Below the pieces are notes generated by a model. It saw only the letters and a list, made by a program, of their open reading frames with translations, was not told where the DNA came from and did not search any database. Position numbers and translations under genes: made by a program. A stretch of 64,000 nucleotides of DNA from Burkholderia cenocepacia (GTDB lineage Bacteria; Pseudomonadota; Gammaproteobacteria; Burkholderiales; Burkholderiaceae), in the NCBI RefSeq assembly GCF_900446215.1, contig NZ_UAQZ01000018.1, forward strand, positions 1-64,000, in the 5' to 3' direction. Below, piece by piece: positions 32,272 to 44,794 of this stretch. The number at the start of each line of letters is the position of its first letter. Position 1 is the first letter of the stretch.

Positions 32272-33372
32272 CTACGCCGGCGCCCACGCCTCGCGGGCCA
32301 GCGCGAGCAACTGCTCGACATGATGGCGCACGCCCGGGTCGTAGCCTACCGCGTCGCGCGCGACGGCGGCCCGGTCGCCGGCTCGCACGCGCTGTGCGGC
32401 CGTCGCCAGCACGGCGCGCAGCGCCTCGACATCGTCGGCCGCGAACGTCAGCTTCGCATGGTCCGCAATGACGTCATGGCAGCCGAGCGTGGGCGGCAAG
32501 ATCACGGGCGTCCCGCACATCACTGACTCGATGCCGACCAGCCCGAACGGCTCGTATTTCGATGCAAGGATCGTGTAATCCGCCGCGCGGTATCCGTCCT
32601 CGATGTCCTTCACGTAGCCGATGTAGCGCAGTTGCGCCGAGGTCCGCTCGGGCGGGCGGCCGGCCACCGCGACGACGATCGACGCGTCCGTCCCCTGCAG
32701 CGCGGCCTCGATCAGCGGCAAGCCCTTGCGCACGTGGCTGCTCGACGGAAACAGCAGCACGACGTCGCGCTCGCCGAAACCGAAGCGGCGCCGCAACGCG
32801 GTGCGCTCGTCGTCGCCGACAGGCGTGAAGCGCTGCGCATCGACGGGGGGATACAGCATGCGGATCCTGGCGTCGTCGACGCCGTACAGCGTGCGCAGTT
32901 CGTCGCGCATCATCTGCGAATGCGCGACCACATAGCGCGCATTCGCGTACTGCCGGCTCTCGAGTGCAATCTGGCGCCGGTCGAAATAGCCCGGTGCGCG
33001 GCCGATCGCGCGCAAGAACCCTCGATGTGTGCCGCCGCAAATCGCGATCTCCGAGCAGGCGACCCGATTACAGCCGATCAGCACATCCACGTCGGCCGCG
33101 CGGCGTGCACCGCGGAGCCGCCACGAGAACCATTCGTCGCGCACCTTGCCGGGCAGGAACGAGACGTTGATCCGATGCGGCTCGACGAGCCGCGCCTCCG
33201 GAATCGACGCGTCGACGGAGCGCGCGAAGAACGCGGGCGTCACGCCCGCCTCCGCCATTCCCCGCGCGATATCGATCGCGTAGCGCTCGAGGCCGCCCCC
33301 GTGCTTCAGCGCATTGGCCGACAGGCCGATCTTCATCTCCGCACGCGCGACACGGGCCCGCACGACGCTCAC
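32272..33372 (-). CDS. Family 4 glycosyltransferase (GTG start) coupled to msbA
   Basis: A 366-aa GT-B glycosyltransferase. The N-terminal part reads MKIGLSANALKHGGGLERYAIDIARGMAEAG, and the donor domain has LLFPSSSHVRKGLPLIEAAL and the EX7E-type region ILASKYEPFGLVGIESVMCGTPVILPP. The GTG at 33372 overlaps the msbA stop (GTGA) and has AGGAGG 5 bases upstream; an internal ATG 12 codons later is a weaker alternative. Direct coupling to msbA suggests it acts on the lipid A-core, though its sugar is unknown. Confidence 0.85.
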   Translation of the reverse strand: MSVVRARVARAEMKIGLSANALKHGGGLERYAIDIARGMAEAGVTPAFFARSVDASIPEARLVEPHRINVSFLPGKVRDEWFSWRLRGARRAADVDVLIGCNRVACSEIAICGGTHRGFLRAIGRAPGYFDRRQIALESRQYANARYVVAHSQMMRDELRTLYGVDDARIRMLYPPVDAQRFTPVGDDERTALRRRFGFGERDVVLLFPSSSHVRKGLPLIEAALQGTDASIVVAVAGRPPERTSAQLRYIGYVKDIEDGYRAADYTILASKYEPFGLVGIESVMCGTPVILPPTLGCHDVIADHAKLTFAADDVEALRAVLATAAQRVRAGDRAAVARDAVGYDPGVRHHVEQLLALAREAWAPA

Positions 33373-35156
33373 CCGGCCTCCTGCTGGAACTGAATCCGAT
33401 GCAGATGGGCATACAGGCCGCCGGATGCGAGCAGCGCCGCGTGGCTGCCGCTCTCGACGATTCTGCCGCCGTCCATCACGAGAATCCGGTCTGCACGCTC
33501 GATCGTCGACAGCCGGTGTGCGATCACCAGCGTCGTGCGGCCCTTCATCAGCGTCTCGAGCGCCGCCTGAACGTGACGCTCGGATTCCGAATCGAGCGCC
33601 GACGTCGCTTCGTCGAGAATCAGGATCGGCGCATCCTTGTAGATCGCGCGCGCAATCGCGAGACGCTGGCGCTGGCCGCCCGACAGGCGCATGCCGTTGT
33701 CGCCGACGAGCGTGTCGAGCCCGTCGGGCATCGCCTCGACCGTACTGAGCAGATTCGCGGCGCGCAGCGCCGCCGTCACGCGTTCGCGGTCGGGGCTTTG
33801 GCCGTACGCGACGTTGCTCGCGATCGTGTCGTTGAACAGCACGACATCCTGACTCACCATCGCAATCTGGTCGCGCAGGTCACGTAGCCGATACTCGGGT
33901 AACGCGACGCCGTCGACGAGAATCTCTCCGGACGTCGGATCGAAAAAGCGCGGCATCAGGTTGACAAGCGTCGTCTTGCCGCTGCCTGACGGCCCTGCGA
34001 GCGCGATCATCTCGCCAGGCGCCACGTCGAACGACACGCGGTCGAGCGTTGGCTTGCCGGTGCCGGCGTGATACGCGAACGACACGTCGTTGAAACGAAT
34101 CCGGCCGGTGGCCCGCTCGAGCGGCTTGCCGCCGCCTTCGGGCTCACGCGGCTCGTCGATCAGGCCGAAGATCAGCTCGGCCGCCGTCATCCCGCGCTGC
34201 AGCGGCTGGTTCACGTCCATCAGGTGCTTGAGCGGCGAAATGATGAGCAGCATCGCGGTGACGAACGCGACAAAGCCACCGACCGTCGTCTGGTCGTTCG
34301 CGGACTGCACGACGGCAATCGTCAGCACGACGGCCAGCGCGATCGACGCGAGAAACTGCGTGAGCGGCTGCGCAAGCCCACCCGACACGATCATCCGCAT
34401 CGAATAGCCGCGCAGACGCCGGCTCAATTCGTTGAAGCGGCTGATTTCGTACTGCTCGCCGTTGTGGATCTTGACGACCTTGTAGCCGCCGACGGTCTCC
34501 TCGACGATGTACGCGAGCTGGTTCGTCAGCATCTGGTGCTCGCGGTTCAACCGGCGCAAACGCCGGTTGATCTTGCCGACGAGCCAGCCGATACACGGCA
34601 GCAACACGGCGACGATCAGTGTCAGTCGCCAGTTCAAATAGAACAGGTAACCCAGCAGAAAGACCACCGTCAACGAATCGCGCACGAGCGTAATCAACAC
34701 GCCCAGCAATACGTTCAGGACCTGGTTGACCTCGAAGACGACCGCATTGATCACCGTACTCGCGGTCTCGCGCTGAAAAAACGACACGCCGGTGTGAATC
34801 ATCCGGTTGAACATCTCGATCCGCAGGTCGAGCAGGATCCGGTTCGAGACATACTGAAGCAGATAGTTGGACGCGTACTGCGCGGCGGCACGCACCAGCG
34901 CGAGACCGACGACCGCGATCGGCACGTAGAGCTTCGCGGTCACGTCGCCCTTCGTGCCGAAGCCGCGGTCGAGCAGCGGCTTGAGCAACGCCGGAATCCC
35001 GGCTTCCGTTGCCGCGACGACGGCCATCGCGAGGACGCCCGCCACCATCACCCACAGGAGCGGCTTCAGGTACGGCCAAAGGCGGCGCGCGACGACCACG
35101 GGCGACGATGCGTCTTCCCCGCCTATGGGTTTGCTAAGAGTAGGCTTGACGCTCAA
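33369..35156 (-). CDS. msbA: Lipid A export ABC transporter MsbA (TTG start)
   Basis: Inner-membrane flippase that moves lipid A-core across the membrane using ATP; half-transporter acting as a dimer. 595 aa. Six membrane helices (about residues 25-315) precede the nucleotide-binding domain with Walker A GPSGSGKTT (K394), signature LSGGQRQRLAIARAI, and Walker B ILILDEATSALDSES. The reading frame opens with TTG at 35156 giving MSVKPTLSKPIGGEDASS; GAGGG lies about 5 bases upstream and no ATG occurs before the first helix. It lies 32 bases after dnaE and its stop overlaps the next gene. Confidence 0.96.
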   Translation of the reverse strand: MSVKPTLSKPIGGEDASSPVVVARRLWPYLKPLLWVMVAGVLAMAVVAATEAGIPALLKPLLDRGFGTKGDVTAKLYVPIAVVGLALVRAAAQYASNYLLQYVSNRILLDLRIEMFNRMIHTGVSFFQRETASTVINAVVFEVNQVLNVLLGVLITLVRDSLTVVFLLGYLFYLNWRLTLIVAVLLPCIGWLVGKINRRLRRLNREHQMLTNQLAYIVEETVGGYKVVKIHNGEQYEISRFNELSRRLRGYSMRMIVSGGLAQPLTQFLASIALAVVLTIAVVQSANDQTTVGGFVAFVTAMLLIISPLKHLMDVNQPLQRGMTAAELIFGLIDEPREPEGGGKPLERATGRIRFNDVSFAYHAGTGKPTLDRVSFDVAPGEMIALAGPSGSGKTTLVNLMPRFFDPTSGEILVDGVALPEYRLRDLRDQIAMVSQDVVLFNDTIASNVAYGQSPDRERVTAALRAANLLSTVEAMPDGLDTLVGDNGMRLSGGQRQRLAIARAIYKDAPILILDEATSALDSESERHVQAALETLMKGRTTLVIAHRLSTIERADRILVMDGGRIVESGSHAALLASGGLYAHLHRIQFQQEAG

Positions 35157-35188
35157 GGTGCCCTCAAGGAATTTGAATCGAAAATCAT

Positions 35189-38722
<3,534 letters not shown>

Positions 38723-38773
38723 GGGCGCTATTGTAGCCGCCCCGCCGCGCAGGCTGCCCAAAAAATGCCCGCT

Positions 38774-38827
38774 TTGGCCGTTCGGCCGATGCACGCGGCG
38801 ACGCGTCGCGCGGTTGGCCGATCGGCC
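38774..38827. promoter_or_regulatory. Two near-identical palindromes between dnaE and trhO
   Basis: TTGGCCGTTCGGCC at 38774-38787 and TTGGCCGATCGGCC at 38814-38827 differ at one base and start exactly 40 bases apart, about four helical turns. A third palindrome, GCGACGCGTCGC (38798-38809), lies between them. The set sits in the 216-base divergent region between dnaE (minus) and trhO (plus), where a dimeric regulator could bind twice on one DNA face. No known regulator is assigned. Confidence 0.45.
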
Positions 38828-38938
38828 AGGTACCGACGCCCGCGCCGTTTGCGGGATAATACGGTTTTTCGAATCAGCGCCCCGGCTTCGCACCCTTTTT
38901 TGCGGGCCGCCGGGCAGCCGTTTTCCCGTCGGACCATC

Positions 38939-39793
38939 ATGACCATCGTCAACCTCGCCGCCTACCACTTCGTATCGCTCGACGCGAACGAGCAATGGCG
39001 CCCGCTCGTCACCGCCCGCTGCAACGAACTCGGCCTGCGCGGCACGATCCTGCTCGCGCCGGAAGGCATCAACCTGTTCATCGCCGGCACGCGCGAAGCC
39101 ACCGACGCATTCATCGCGTACATCCGCCACGATCCGCTGTTCGAAGGCAAGTTCGCGACGCTGCAGTTCAAGGAAAGCCTGTCCGACTCGCAGCCGTTCC
39201 GCCGCATGCTCGTGCGCCTGAAGCGCGAGATCATCACGATGAAGAAGCCCGCGATCAAGCCGGAACTCGGCCGCGCGCCGTTCGTCGACGCGCGCACGCT
39301 GAAGTCGTGGCTCGATCGCGGCCACGACGATACCGGCCGCCCGGTCGTGATGCTCGACACGCGCAACGCGTTCGAGGTCGACGTCGGCACGTTCGACAAC
39401 GCGCTCGACTACCGGATCGACAAGTTCAGCGAATTCCCGGAAGTGATCGACGCGAACCGCGCCGACCTCGAAGGCAAGACGGTCGTGTCGTTCTGCACCG
39501 GCGGCATCCGCTGCGAGAAGGCCGCGATCCACATGAAGGAAATCGGCATCGACAACGTGTACCAGCTCGAAGGCGGGATCCTGAAATACTTCGAGGAAGT
39601 CGGCGGCGCGCATTATCACGGCGACTGCTTCGTGTTCGACTACCGCACCGCGCTGAACCCGCAGCTCCAGCCGACCGAGAACGTCACGTGCTTCGCGTGC
39701 CGCGCGGTCGTCACGCCGGAAGCGCAACGATCGCCGAGCTACGTGGCCGGCAAGTCGTGCCCGGCCTGCGCGCAGGCAGCCAGCGCCGCGTAA
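38939..39793 (+). CDS. trhO: tRNA uridine(34) hydroxylase TrhO (rhodanese-like)
   Basis: Oxygen-dependent enzyme that hydroxylates U34 of some tRNAs (formerly YceA). 284 aa, at the short end of the family. The N-terminal UPF0176 domain shows LRGTILLAPEGINLFIAGTREATDAFI. The rhodanese domain runs from about residue 125 with VVMLDTRNAFEVDVGTF and the catalytic-loop cysteine in SFCTGGIRCEKAA (about 183-195). Cysteine pairs near the end (CFACRAVV, KSCPACAQ) look like a zinc site. The ATG at 38939 gives the canonical MTIVNLAAYHFVSL. It is divergent from dnaE and 25 bases from gluQ. Confidence 0.92.
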   Translation: MTIVNLAAYHFVSLDANEQWRPLVTARCNELGLRGTILLAPEGINLFIAGTREATDAFIAYIRHDPLFEGKFATLQFKESLSDSQPFRRMLVRLKREIITMKKPAIKPELGRAPFVDARTLKSWLDRGHDDTGRPVVMLDTRNAFEVDVGTFDNALDYRIDKFSEFPEVIDANRADLEGKTVVSFCTGGIRCEKAAIHMKEIGIDNVYQLEGGILKYFEEVGGAHYHGDCFVFDYRTALNPQLQPTENVTCFACRAVVTPEAQRSPSYVAGKSCPACAQAASAA

Positions 39794-39818
39794 CGGCGCG
39801 TCGCACCGCGCCCCGCCG

Positions 39819-40715
39819 ATGAATCCCGGCTATCGCGGCCGCTTCGCGCCGTCGCCCACCGGCCCGCTGCACTTCGGCTCGCTGGTCGGCGCGCTCGCAA
39901 GCTGGCTCGACGCCCGCGCGCACGGCGGCACATGGCTCGTCCGCATCGAGGATCTCGACGGCCCGCGCACGGTCCCCGGCGCGGCCGACGACATCCTCGC
40001 GACCCTCGCGCATTTCGGCATGACGCCCGACGAACCGCCCATCTGGCAGAGTACGCGCGATGCGGCCTACACGGCCGCGCTCGAGCGGCTCGTCGCGGCG
40101 GGGCTCGTCTATCCGTGCGGCTGCACGCGCAAGGAAATCGCCGATTCGCTGCGCGCCGCCCATGAACGCCATACGACGCTCGCGTACCCGGGCACCTGCC
40201 GCACCGGCCTGCACGGCAAGCCCGCGCGCGCATGGCGGCTGCGCGTGCCGGACGGCAACGATGCGGTCGTCACGTTCGACGATCGCTGGCAGCACGCGCA
40301 ATCGCAGAACCTCGCGACCGAAGTCGGCGATTTCGTGCTGAAACGCGCGGACGGCCAATGGGCGTATCAGCTCGCGGTCGTCGTCGACGATGCCGATGCC
40401 GGCATCACGCACGTCGTGCGCGGCGCCGACCTGCTCGATTCGACCGCGCGCCAGATCTACCTGCAGCGCTGCCTCGGCGTGCCGACTCCCGCGTACCTGC
40501 ACGTGCCGGTCGTCGTCGATGCCAACGGCGAAAAGCTCAGCAAGCAGACGGGCGCGACGGCACTCGAACGCGACGATCCGCTGCCGGCGCTGCGGGCCGC
40601 GGCCGCGCATCTCGGTCTGGCGGCCGATGGCGATCGGCCGGTCCATACGATCGACGCGTTCTACGCGGCCGCGACCGATGCATGGGCGCGTCGCTTCGGG
40701 CCGCGTGCCGGTTGA
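39819..40715 (+). CDS. gluQ: Glutamyl-Q tRNA(Asp) synthetase
   Basis: Attaches glutamate to the queuosine base in the anticodon of tRNA-Asp. 298 aa. It is a shortened class I glutamyl-tRNA synthetase: GRFAPSPTGPLHFGSLVGAL carries the HIGH-like HFGS, and KLSKQTGA is the KMSKS-like loop. The anticodon-binding domain of GltX is missing, as expected. Zinc-type cysteines are seen in YPCGCTRKEI and later in TCRTGLHG. The lack of a tRNA-binding C-terminus and the RIEDLDGPR motif make it GluQ rather than GltX. It lies 25 bases after trhO, likely cotranscribed. Confidence 0.93.
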   Translation: MNPGYRGRFAPSPTGPLHFGSLVGALASWLDARAHGGTWLVRIEDLDGPRTVPGAADDILATLAHFGMTPDEPPIWQSTRDAAYTAALERLVAAGLVYPCGCTRKEIADSLRAAHERHTTLAYPGTCRTGLHGKPARAWRLRVPDGNDAVVTFDDRWQHAQSQNLATEVGDFVLKRADGQWAYQLAVVVDDADAGITHVVRGADLLDSTARQIYLQRCLGVPTPAYLHVPVVVDANGEKLSKQTGATALERDDPLPALRAAAAHLGLAADGDRPVHTIDAFYAAATDAWARRFGPRAG

Positions 40716-40891
40716 ATCGCTTGCACGACGCCGGCCCACGCCGACGACGCGCCTGTCTCGGTCAGCACCGAATCCAGCCGCATGAAAGCAAGGCGAAAGC
40801 CACGTCCGCCGACGACTCGGCATCGAAAGCTCCTCCCGCACGCGGCAAGCAATAGCTCGCACACGCCCCGCCCCGATCGCCTCGCCCAATG

Positions 40892-40923
40892 AAAAACGGG
40901 CACATGCTCGTCACATGTACCCG
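40892..40923 (-). terminator. Rho-independent terminator of the rhlE-like gene
   Basis: On the minus strand: CGGGTACATG, loop tgacgag, CATGTGCCCG, then TTTTT. The stem is 10 bp with one G-T wobble. It begins about 45 bases after the helicase stop. Confidence 0.75.
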
Positions 40924-40968
40924 CTTGTCCGGCAGCGCTCACGCGCCGCCCCAACCACTCGGCCCGCC

Positions 40969-42453
40969 TTATGCCGACGGCTTGCGCGGCATCCCGAAGC
41001 CGCCGAGCAGCGCGGCGACCTGGCGCTTCGGCCCTTTCTTCTCGGGCTGCTGCGCGGGCTGCGCGTCGTCCGGCTGCTTCGCCGACGCCGACGGCTCGTA
41101 CGGCTTCAGGAAGAAATCGTCGACCGGCGCTTCGTGGCGGCGATGATGGCCACCGCGCTCGGCGCTGCCCGACGACCGACGGCCCGATGCCCCGCGATGC
41201 TCGTCGCGATCGCGCCGGCCGCCCCGTTCGCCACCGCGCTCACCGCCACGCTCCCCGCCGCGCTCGTCGTGACGATGGCGCGCCGGCTTGTCGAGCTTGA
41301 GCGTCTGCATTTCGAGCGGACGCTTGATCAGCTTCTCGATATCGGCGAGCTGCTTGCGCTCGTTCGGGCTGCACAGCGACAGCGCGTCGCCCGTCGCACC
41401 CGCGCGGCCGGTACGGCCGATCCGGTGCACGTAGTCTTCCGCGCTGAACGGCAGGTCGAAGTTGATCACGGCCGGCAGCTCGGCGATGTCGAGACCGCGC
41501 GCGGCCACGTCGGTCGCGACCAGCGCCTCGATCTCGCCGCGCTTGAACGCGTCGAGCGCCTGCATCCGCTCGATCTGCGTCTTGTCGCCGTGGATCGCCG
41601 ATGCGACCACGCCGTCGCGCTCGAGATTGCGCGCGAGGCGGCTCGCACCGATCTTGCTGTTGCAGAACACGATCACCTGCTTGAGGCCGCGATCGCGCAG
41701 CAACTGCACGACGGCCGCCTGCTTGTCGCCTTCGGCGACGTCGTAGACGATCTGCGTGACGTTCGCGTTCGTCGAGTTGCTGCGCGCGACCTCGATCGTC
41801 TGCGGGTTGCGCAGGTAGGTCGACGCGAGCTTCTTGATTTCGCCCGAGAAGGTGGCCGAGAACAACAGCGTCTGACGCTCCTTCGGCAGCAGGTTCAGGA
41901 TGCGCTGCAGATCGGGCAGGAAGCCCATGTCGAGCATCCGGTCGGCTTCGTCGAGCACGAGGATCTGCACCTGGCCGAGGTTCGCCGTCTTCTGCTGCAC
42001 GTGGTCGAGCAGGCGGCCCGGCGTCGCGATCAGGATCTCGACGCCGCGGCGCAGTTCGGCCGATTGCGGGTTCATGTCGACGCCGCCGAACACCACCGCG
42101 CTGCGCAGCGGCGTGTGCTTCGCATACGCGTGCACGTTCGCGGCGACCTGGTCGGCGAGTTCGCGGGTCGGCGTGAGGATCAGCGCACGCACCGGGTGGC
42201 GCGCCGGTGACGCGCTCGTGTTGGCCTGCGGCAGCAGACGCTGGATGATCGGCAGCGAGAAGCTCGCGGTCTTGCCGGTGCCCGTTTGCGCGGCGCCCAT
42301 GACGTCGCGGCCGGCGAGCACGACCGGAATGGCCTGCGCCTGGATCGGCGTCGGCGTCGTATAGCCCTGCTCCGCAATGGCTTTCAGGATATCGGCGGCA
42401 AGGCCGAATTGATCGAAGGTTGCGTCGACGGGCTTGGCGACAGAATCGGACAT
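40969..42453 (-). CDS. rhlE: DEAD-box RNA helicase (RhlE type)
   Basis: ATP-dependent RNA helicase for RNA remodelling in ribosome assembly or mRNA decay. 494 aa. Motifs in order: Q motif (FGLAADILKAIAEQGYTTPTPIQ), AQTGTGKT, PTRELADQ, TPGRLLDH, LDEADRMLDMGF, SATFS, the helicase C domain with ATDVAARGLD and HRIGRTGRAG. The core ends near residue 390 and is followed by a basic tail with four GGER repeats and RGG-like pieces, likely RNA-binding. The ATG at 42453 (MSDSVAKPVDATFDQFGL) is the family start. Followed by a clear terminator. Confidence 0.93.
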   Translation of the reverse strand: MSDSVAKPVDATFDQFGLAADILKAIAEQGYTTPTPIQAQAIPVVLAGRDVMGAAQTGTGKTASFSLPIIQRLLPQANTSASPARHPVRALILTPTRELADQVAANVHAYAKHTPLRSAVVFGGVDMNPQSAELRRGVEILIATPGRLLDHVQQKTANLGQVQILVLDEADRMLDMGFLPDLQRILNLLPKERQTLLFSATFSGEIKKLASTYLRNPQTIEVARSNSTNANVTQIVYDVAEGDKQAAVVQLLRDRGLKQVIVFCNSKIGASRLARNLERDGVVASAIHGDKTQIERMQALDAFKRGEIEALVATDVAARGLDIAELPAVINFDLPFSAEDYVHRIGRTGRAGATGDALSLCSPNERKQLADIEKLIKRPLEMQTLKLDKPARHRHDERGGERGGERGGERGGRRDRDEHRGASGRRSSGSAERGGHHRRHEAPVDDFFLKPYEPSASAKQPDDAQPAQQPEKKGPKRQVAALLGGFGMPRKPSA

Positions 42454-42900
42454 GGTGGCGTTTCGCTCAAAAGGCGCGGCGGGGACATCGTGCGTCAGGC
42501 CAGCCGGGCCTGCGCTCATCACAATTCGGAAATAGACGGAGCCGCGGCGCGCCGCGCGGCGCCGCTCTGGCGCTTGGGACCGGTTCAATGCGAACGCTGG
42601 ACGCCAGGCCGTGCGGACTCCGTTCGGCGCGAATGCCGGCGGAAAGGGCCGTATTGTAGCACCGTGCGGGCATCTGTCCGTGACAACGCCGCGAACGGCC
42701 GTGGCGGCGGTTCGCGCGGCGGGGCCGCCAAGGCCCGCCCAAGGCCCGCGCGGGCGAACGGCTGGCCGATCGGGTTATCCGACTCGGCCGGCACACGATA
42801 TTAGGGGTTCGATCTCTAAGCGTCGTATCGACAGGTCCGCCGTCAGCCCGACAGCCGGTCAACGCGGGTGGCGAATACGCTCCGCGATCGTGCCCGCCGG
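42454..42900. other. Non-coding stretch between the helicase gene and the MliC-like gene
   Basis: About 447 bases with no supported gene. On the minus strand TACAAT at 42658-42653 may be a -10 box for the helicase gene, giving a leader of about 200 bases; no good -35 at normal spacing was found. An imperfect hairpin lies near 42761-42790 (GGCCGATCGG...CCGACTCGGCC). A GGGGTTCGATC string near 42804 looks like a tRNA T-loop but has no tRNA around it. Confidence 0.4.
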
Positions 42901-43281
42901 TCAGCCCTTCTTCTTTTTCTTCTCGACCTGCACGCAGTCGCCCAGCAGCGGCGGCGACTTCGGGTCGGCGATCTCGTCGCGCAGCGTCGCTTCCTTGCCC
43001 TTCGTCCACCACGTATAGCGGCCTGCCTGATAGCGCGCGCCGGACGCCGACACCGTATCGACGAACAGCATCTGCTTGCCGTCGACCGGCACGAGCGCGA
43101 AGCTCTGGCCGTTGCCCGCGAGCCAGTACGACACGCGCATCGGCTGCTTGTGGTTCGCGCACTGGTAGACGGTTTGCTGGCGCGCGTCGGCGTCGATCTC
43201 TTCGACGGTCAGTTGCGCGGCATGCGCGACGGAAACGGCGGTGCCGGCGAGCGCAAGCGCAGCGAAGGTTTGGCGAATCAT
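42901..43281 (-). CDS. MliC-like lysozyme inhibitor domain protein
   Basis: A 126-aa exported protein. The signal peptide (about residues 1-22) ends in AHAAQ. The domain fits MliC/C-type lysozyme inhibitors: VYQCANHKQPMRVSYWLAGNGQSFALVPVDGKQMLFVDTVSASGARYQAGRYTWWTKGKEATL. MliC proteins bind and inhibit host C-type lysozyme in the periplasm or outer membrane. There is no lipobox, so it would be soluble, as in the PliC form. The end is a basic tail VEKKKKKG. Its identity as an inhibitor is by family; activity is not known. Confidence 0.82.
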   Translation of the reverse strand: MIRQTFAALALAGTAVSVAHAAQLTVEEIDADARQQTVYQCANHKQPMRVSYWLAGNGQSFALVPVDGKQMLFVDTVSASGARYQAGRYTWWTKGKEATLRDEIADPKSPPLLGDCVQVEKKKKKG

Positions 43282-43375
43282 GCAGGTCCTCTCACGAGAC
43301 GGGTGGAAACGCGCCCTCGCGGGGCGCGCGGTTATTGTTTATCGGGGTGGCGGGTTAGCACGCCGGTTGCCGGAA

Positions 43376-43561
43376 TCAGGGATCGATCACGTCCGCGCAC
43401 GCATCGGTCGGCGCGGCGGCGACATGGCCGACGAGCGGCACGATCTTGAGCCCGGCCGACGCCACCCGGCACGGCGCGGCCGCGAGGCCGCAGCCCGCGA
43501 GACTCGCGACGAGCGCCAGCGCGACGCCCAGCTTTCCGATACGCAACCATCTCGACGCCAT
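43376..43561 (-). CDS. Small conserved lipoprotein of unknown function
   Basis: A 61-aa predicted lipoprotein. The signal sequence MASRWLRIGKLGVALALVAS ends in the lipobox LAGC (C24). The mature piece is short, with CRVASAGLKIVPLVGHVAAAP and a terminal DACADVIDP, and three cysteines in the mature part including C24. The sequence seems typical of Burkholderia and resembles small DUF-type lipoproteins, possibly DUF6726 (recalled, not checked). It is on the same strand as purT, 18 bases after it, and may be cotranscribed. Confidence 0.7.
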   Translation of the reverse strand: MASRWLRIGKLGVALALVASLAGCGLAAAPCRVASAGLKIVPLVGHVAAAPTDACADVIDP

Positions 43562-43579
43562 CGTCCTCTCCTCGTTCCG

Positions 43580-44794
43580 TCAGCGCGCCGACACGGGCCG
43601 GACGGCCGCGGCCGCGCGCTTCGCGCGTTCGCGGGCTTCGTCGACGGTCGCGCCGGTCGCCAGCGCGACGCCCATGCGTCGCTTCGCAAAACTTTCCGGC
43701 TTGCCGAACAGGCGCAGGTCCGCGCCCGGCACCGCGAGCGCGTCGCGCACGCCTTCGAACGCGATCCCGCGCTCGTCGAGCCCGCCGTAGATCACCGCCG
43801 ACGCAGCCGGCGTGCCGAGCGCCGGATCCACCGGCAGCCCGAGAATCGCCCGCGCGTGCAGCTCGAATTCCGACTGGCGCTGCGAGGCGAGCGTGACGAG
43901 GCCCGTATCGTGCGGCCGCGGGCTCACCTCGGAGAACCAGACGTCGTCGCCGCGCACGAACAGCTCGACGCCGAACATCCCGCGCCCGCCGAGCGCCTCG
44001 GTCACCTTGTGCGCGATCTCGCGCGACTTCGCGAGCGCTGCCGCGCGCATCGGCTGCGGCTGCCACGATTCGACATAGTCGCCCGCCACCTGCACGTGGC
44101 CGACCGGCTCGCAGAAGTAGGTACGCGTGTCGAGCGTCGCGGGGTCGATCGCGCGCACGGTCAGCTGCGTGATCTCGTAGTCGAAATCGACGAAGCCCTC
44201 GACGATCACGCGGCCGTGGTTCACGCGCCCGCCCGCCATCGCATGGTCCCACGCGGGTTCCACGTCGGCGTCGGTCTTCACGACCGACTGCCCCTTGCCC
44301 GACGACGACATCACGGGCTTCACGACGCACGGCATGCCGATCTTCGCGACGGCCGCGCTGAAGGCTTCGAACGAATCGGCGAACGCATACGGCGACGTCG
44401 GCAGGCCGAGCTCCTCGGCCGCGAGCCGGCGGATTCCTTCGCGATTCATCGTGAGCTGCGTCGCGCGCGCGGTCGGGATCACCTCGGCGAGGCCGGCCGC
44501 CTCGATCGCCGCGAGCGCGTCGGTGGCGATCGCCTCGATCTCGGGCACGATCAAATGCGGGCGCTCGGCCTCGACGATCGCCCGCAGCGCGGCCGGGTCC
44601 GTCATGTCGATCACGTGCGCGCGATGGGCGACCTGGTGGCCTGGCGCATCCTGATAACGATCGACCGCGACGACTTCGACGCCGAGGCGCTGCAACGCGA
44701 TGATGACTTCCTTGCCGAGTTCGCCGGCGCCGAGCAGCATGACGCGCGTGGCCGAGGGTGAAAGCGGCGTACCGAGCCGCTGACCGATCTGCAT
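43580..44794 (-). CDS. purT: Formate-dependent phosphoribosylglycinamide formyltransferase
   Basis: Makes formyl-GAR from GAR, formate and ATP, a folate-independent route for step three of purine synthesis. 404 aa, family length. The N-terminal part has RVMLLGAGELGKEVIIALQRLGVEVVAVDRY. The ATP-grasp domain shows CVVKPVMSSSGKGQSVV (about residues 156-172), EGFVDFDYEITQLTVRA, and the metal site WFSEVSPRPHDTGLVTL (about 282-298). The ATG at 44794 (MQIGQRLGTPLSPSATRVM) has no close rival. Divergent from the META lipoprotein gene across 215 bases. Confidence 0.97.
   Translation of the reverse strand: MQIGQRLGTPLSPSATRVMLLGAGELGKEVIIALQRLGVEVVAVDRYQDAPGHQVAHRAHVIDMTDPAALRAIVEAERPHLIVPEIEAIATDALAAIEAAGLAEVIPTARATQLTMNREGIRRLAAEELGLPTSPYAFADSFEAFSAAVAKIGMPCVVKPVMSSSGKGQSVVKTDADVEPAWDHAMAGGRVNHGRVIVEGFVDFDYEITQLTVRAIDPATLDTRTYFCEPVGHVQVAGDYVESWQPQPMRAAALAKSREIAHKVTEALGGRGMFGVELFVRGDDVWFSEVSPRPHDTGLVTLASQRQSEFELHARAILGLPVDPALGTPAASAVIYGGLDERGIAFEGVRDALAVPGADLRLFGKPESFAKRRMGVALATGATVDEARERAKRAAAAVRPVSAR

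Noticed and set aside
42800..42830. tRNA-like GGGGTTCGATC string
   Set aside because: No acceptor stem, anticodon arm or matching 3' part around it.
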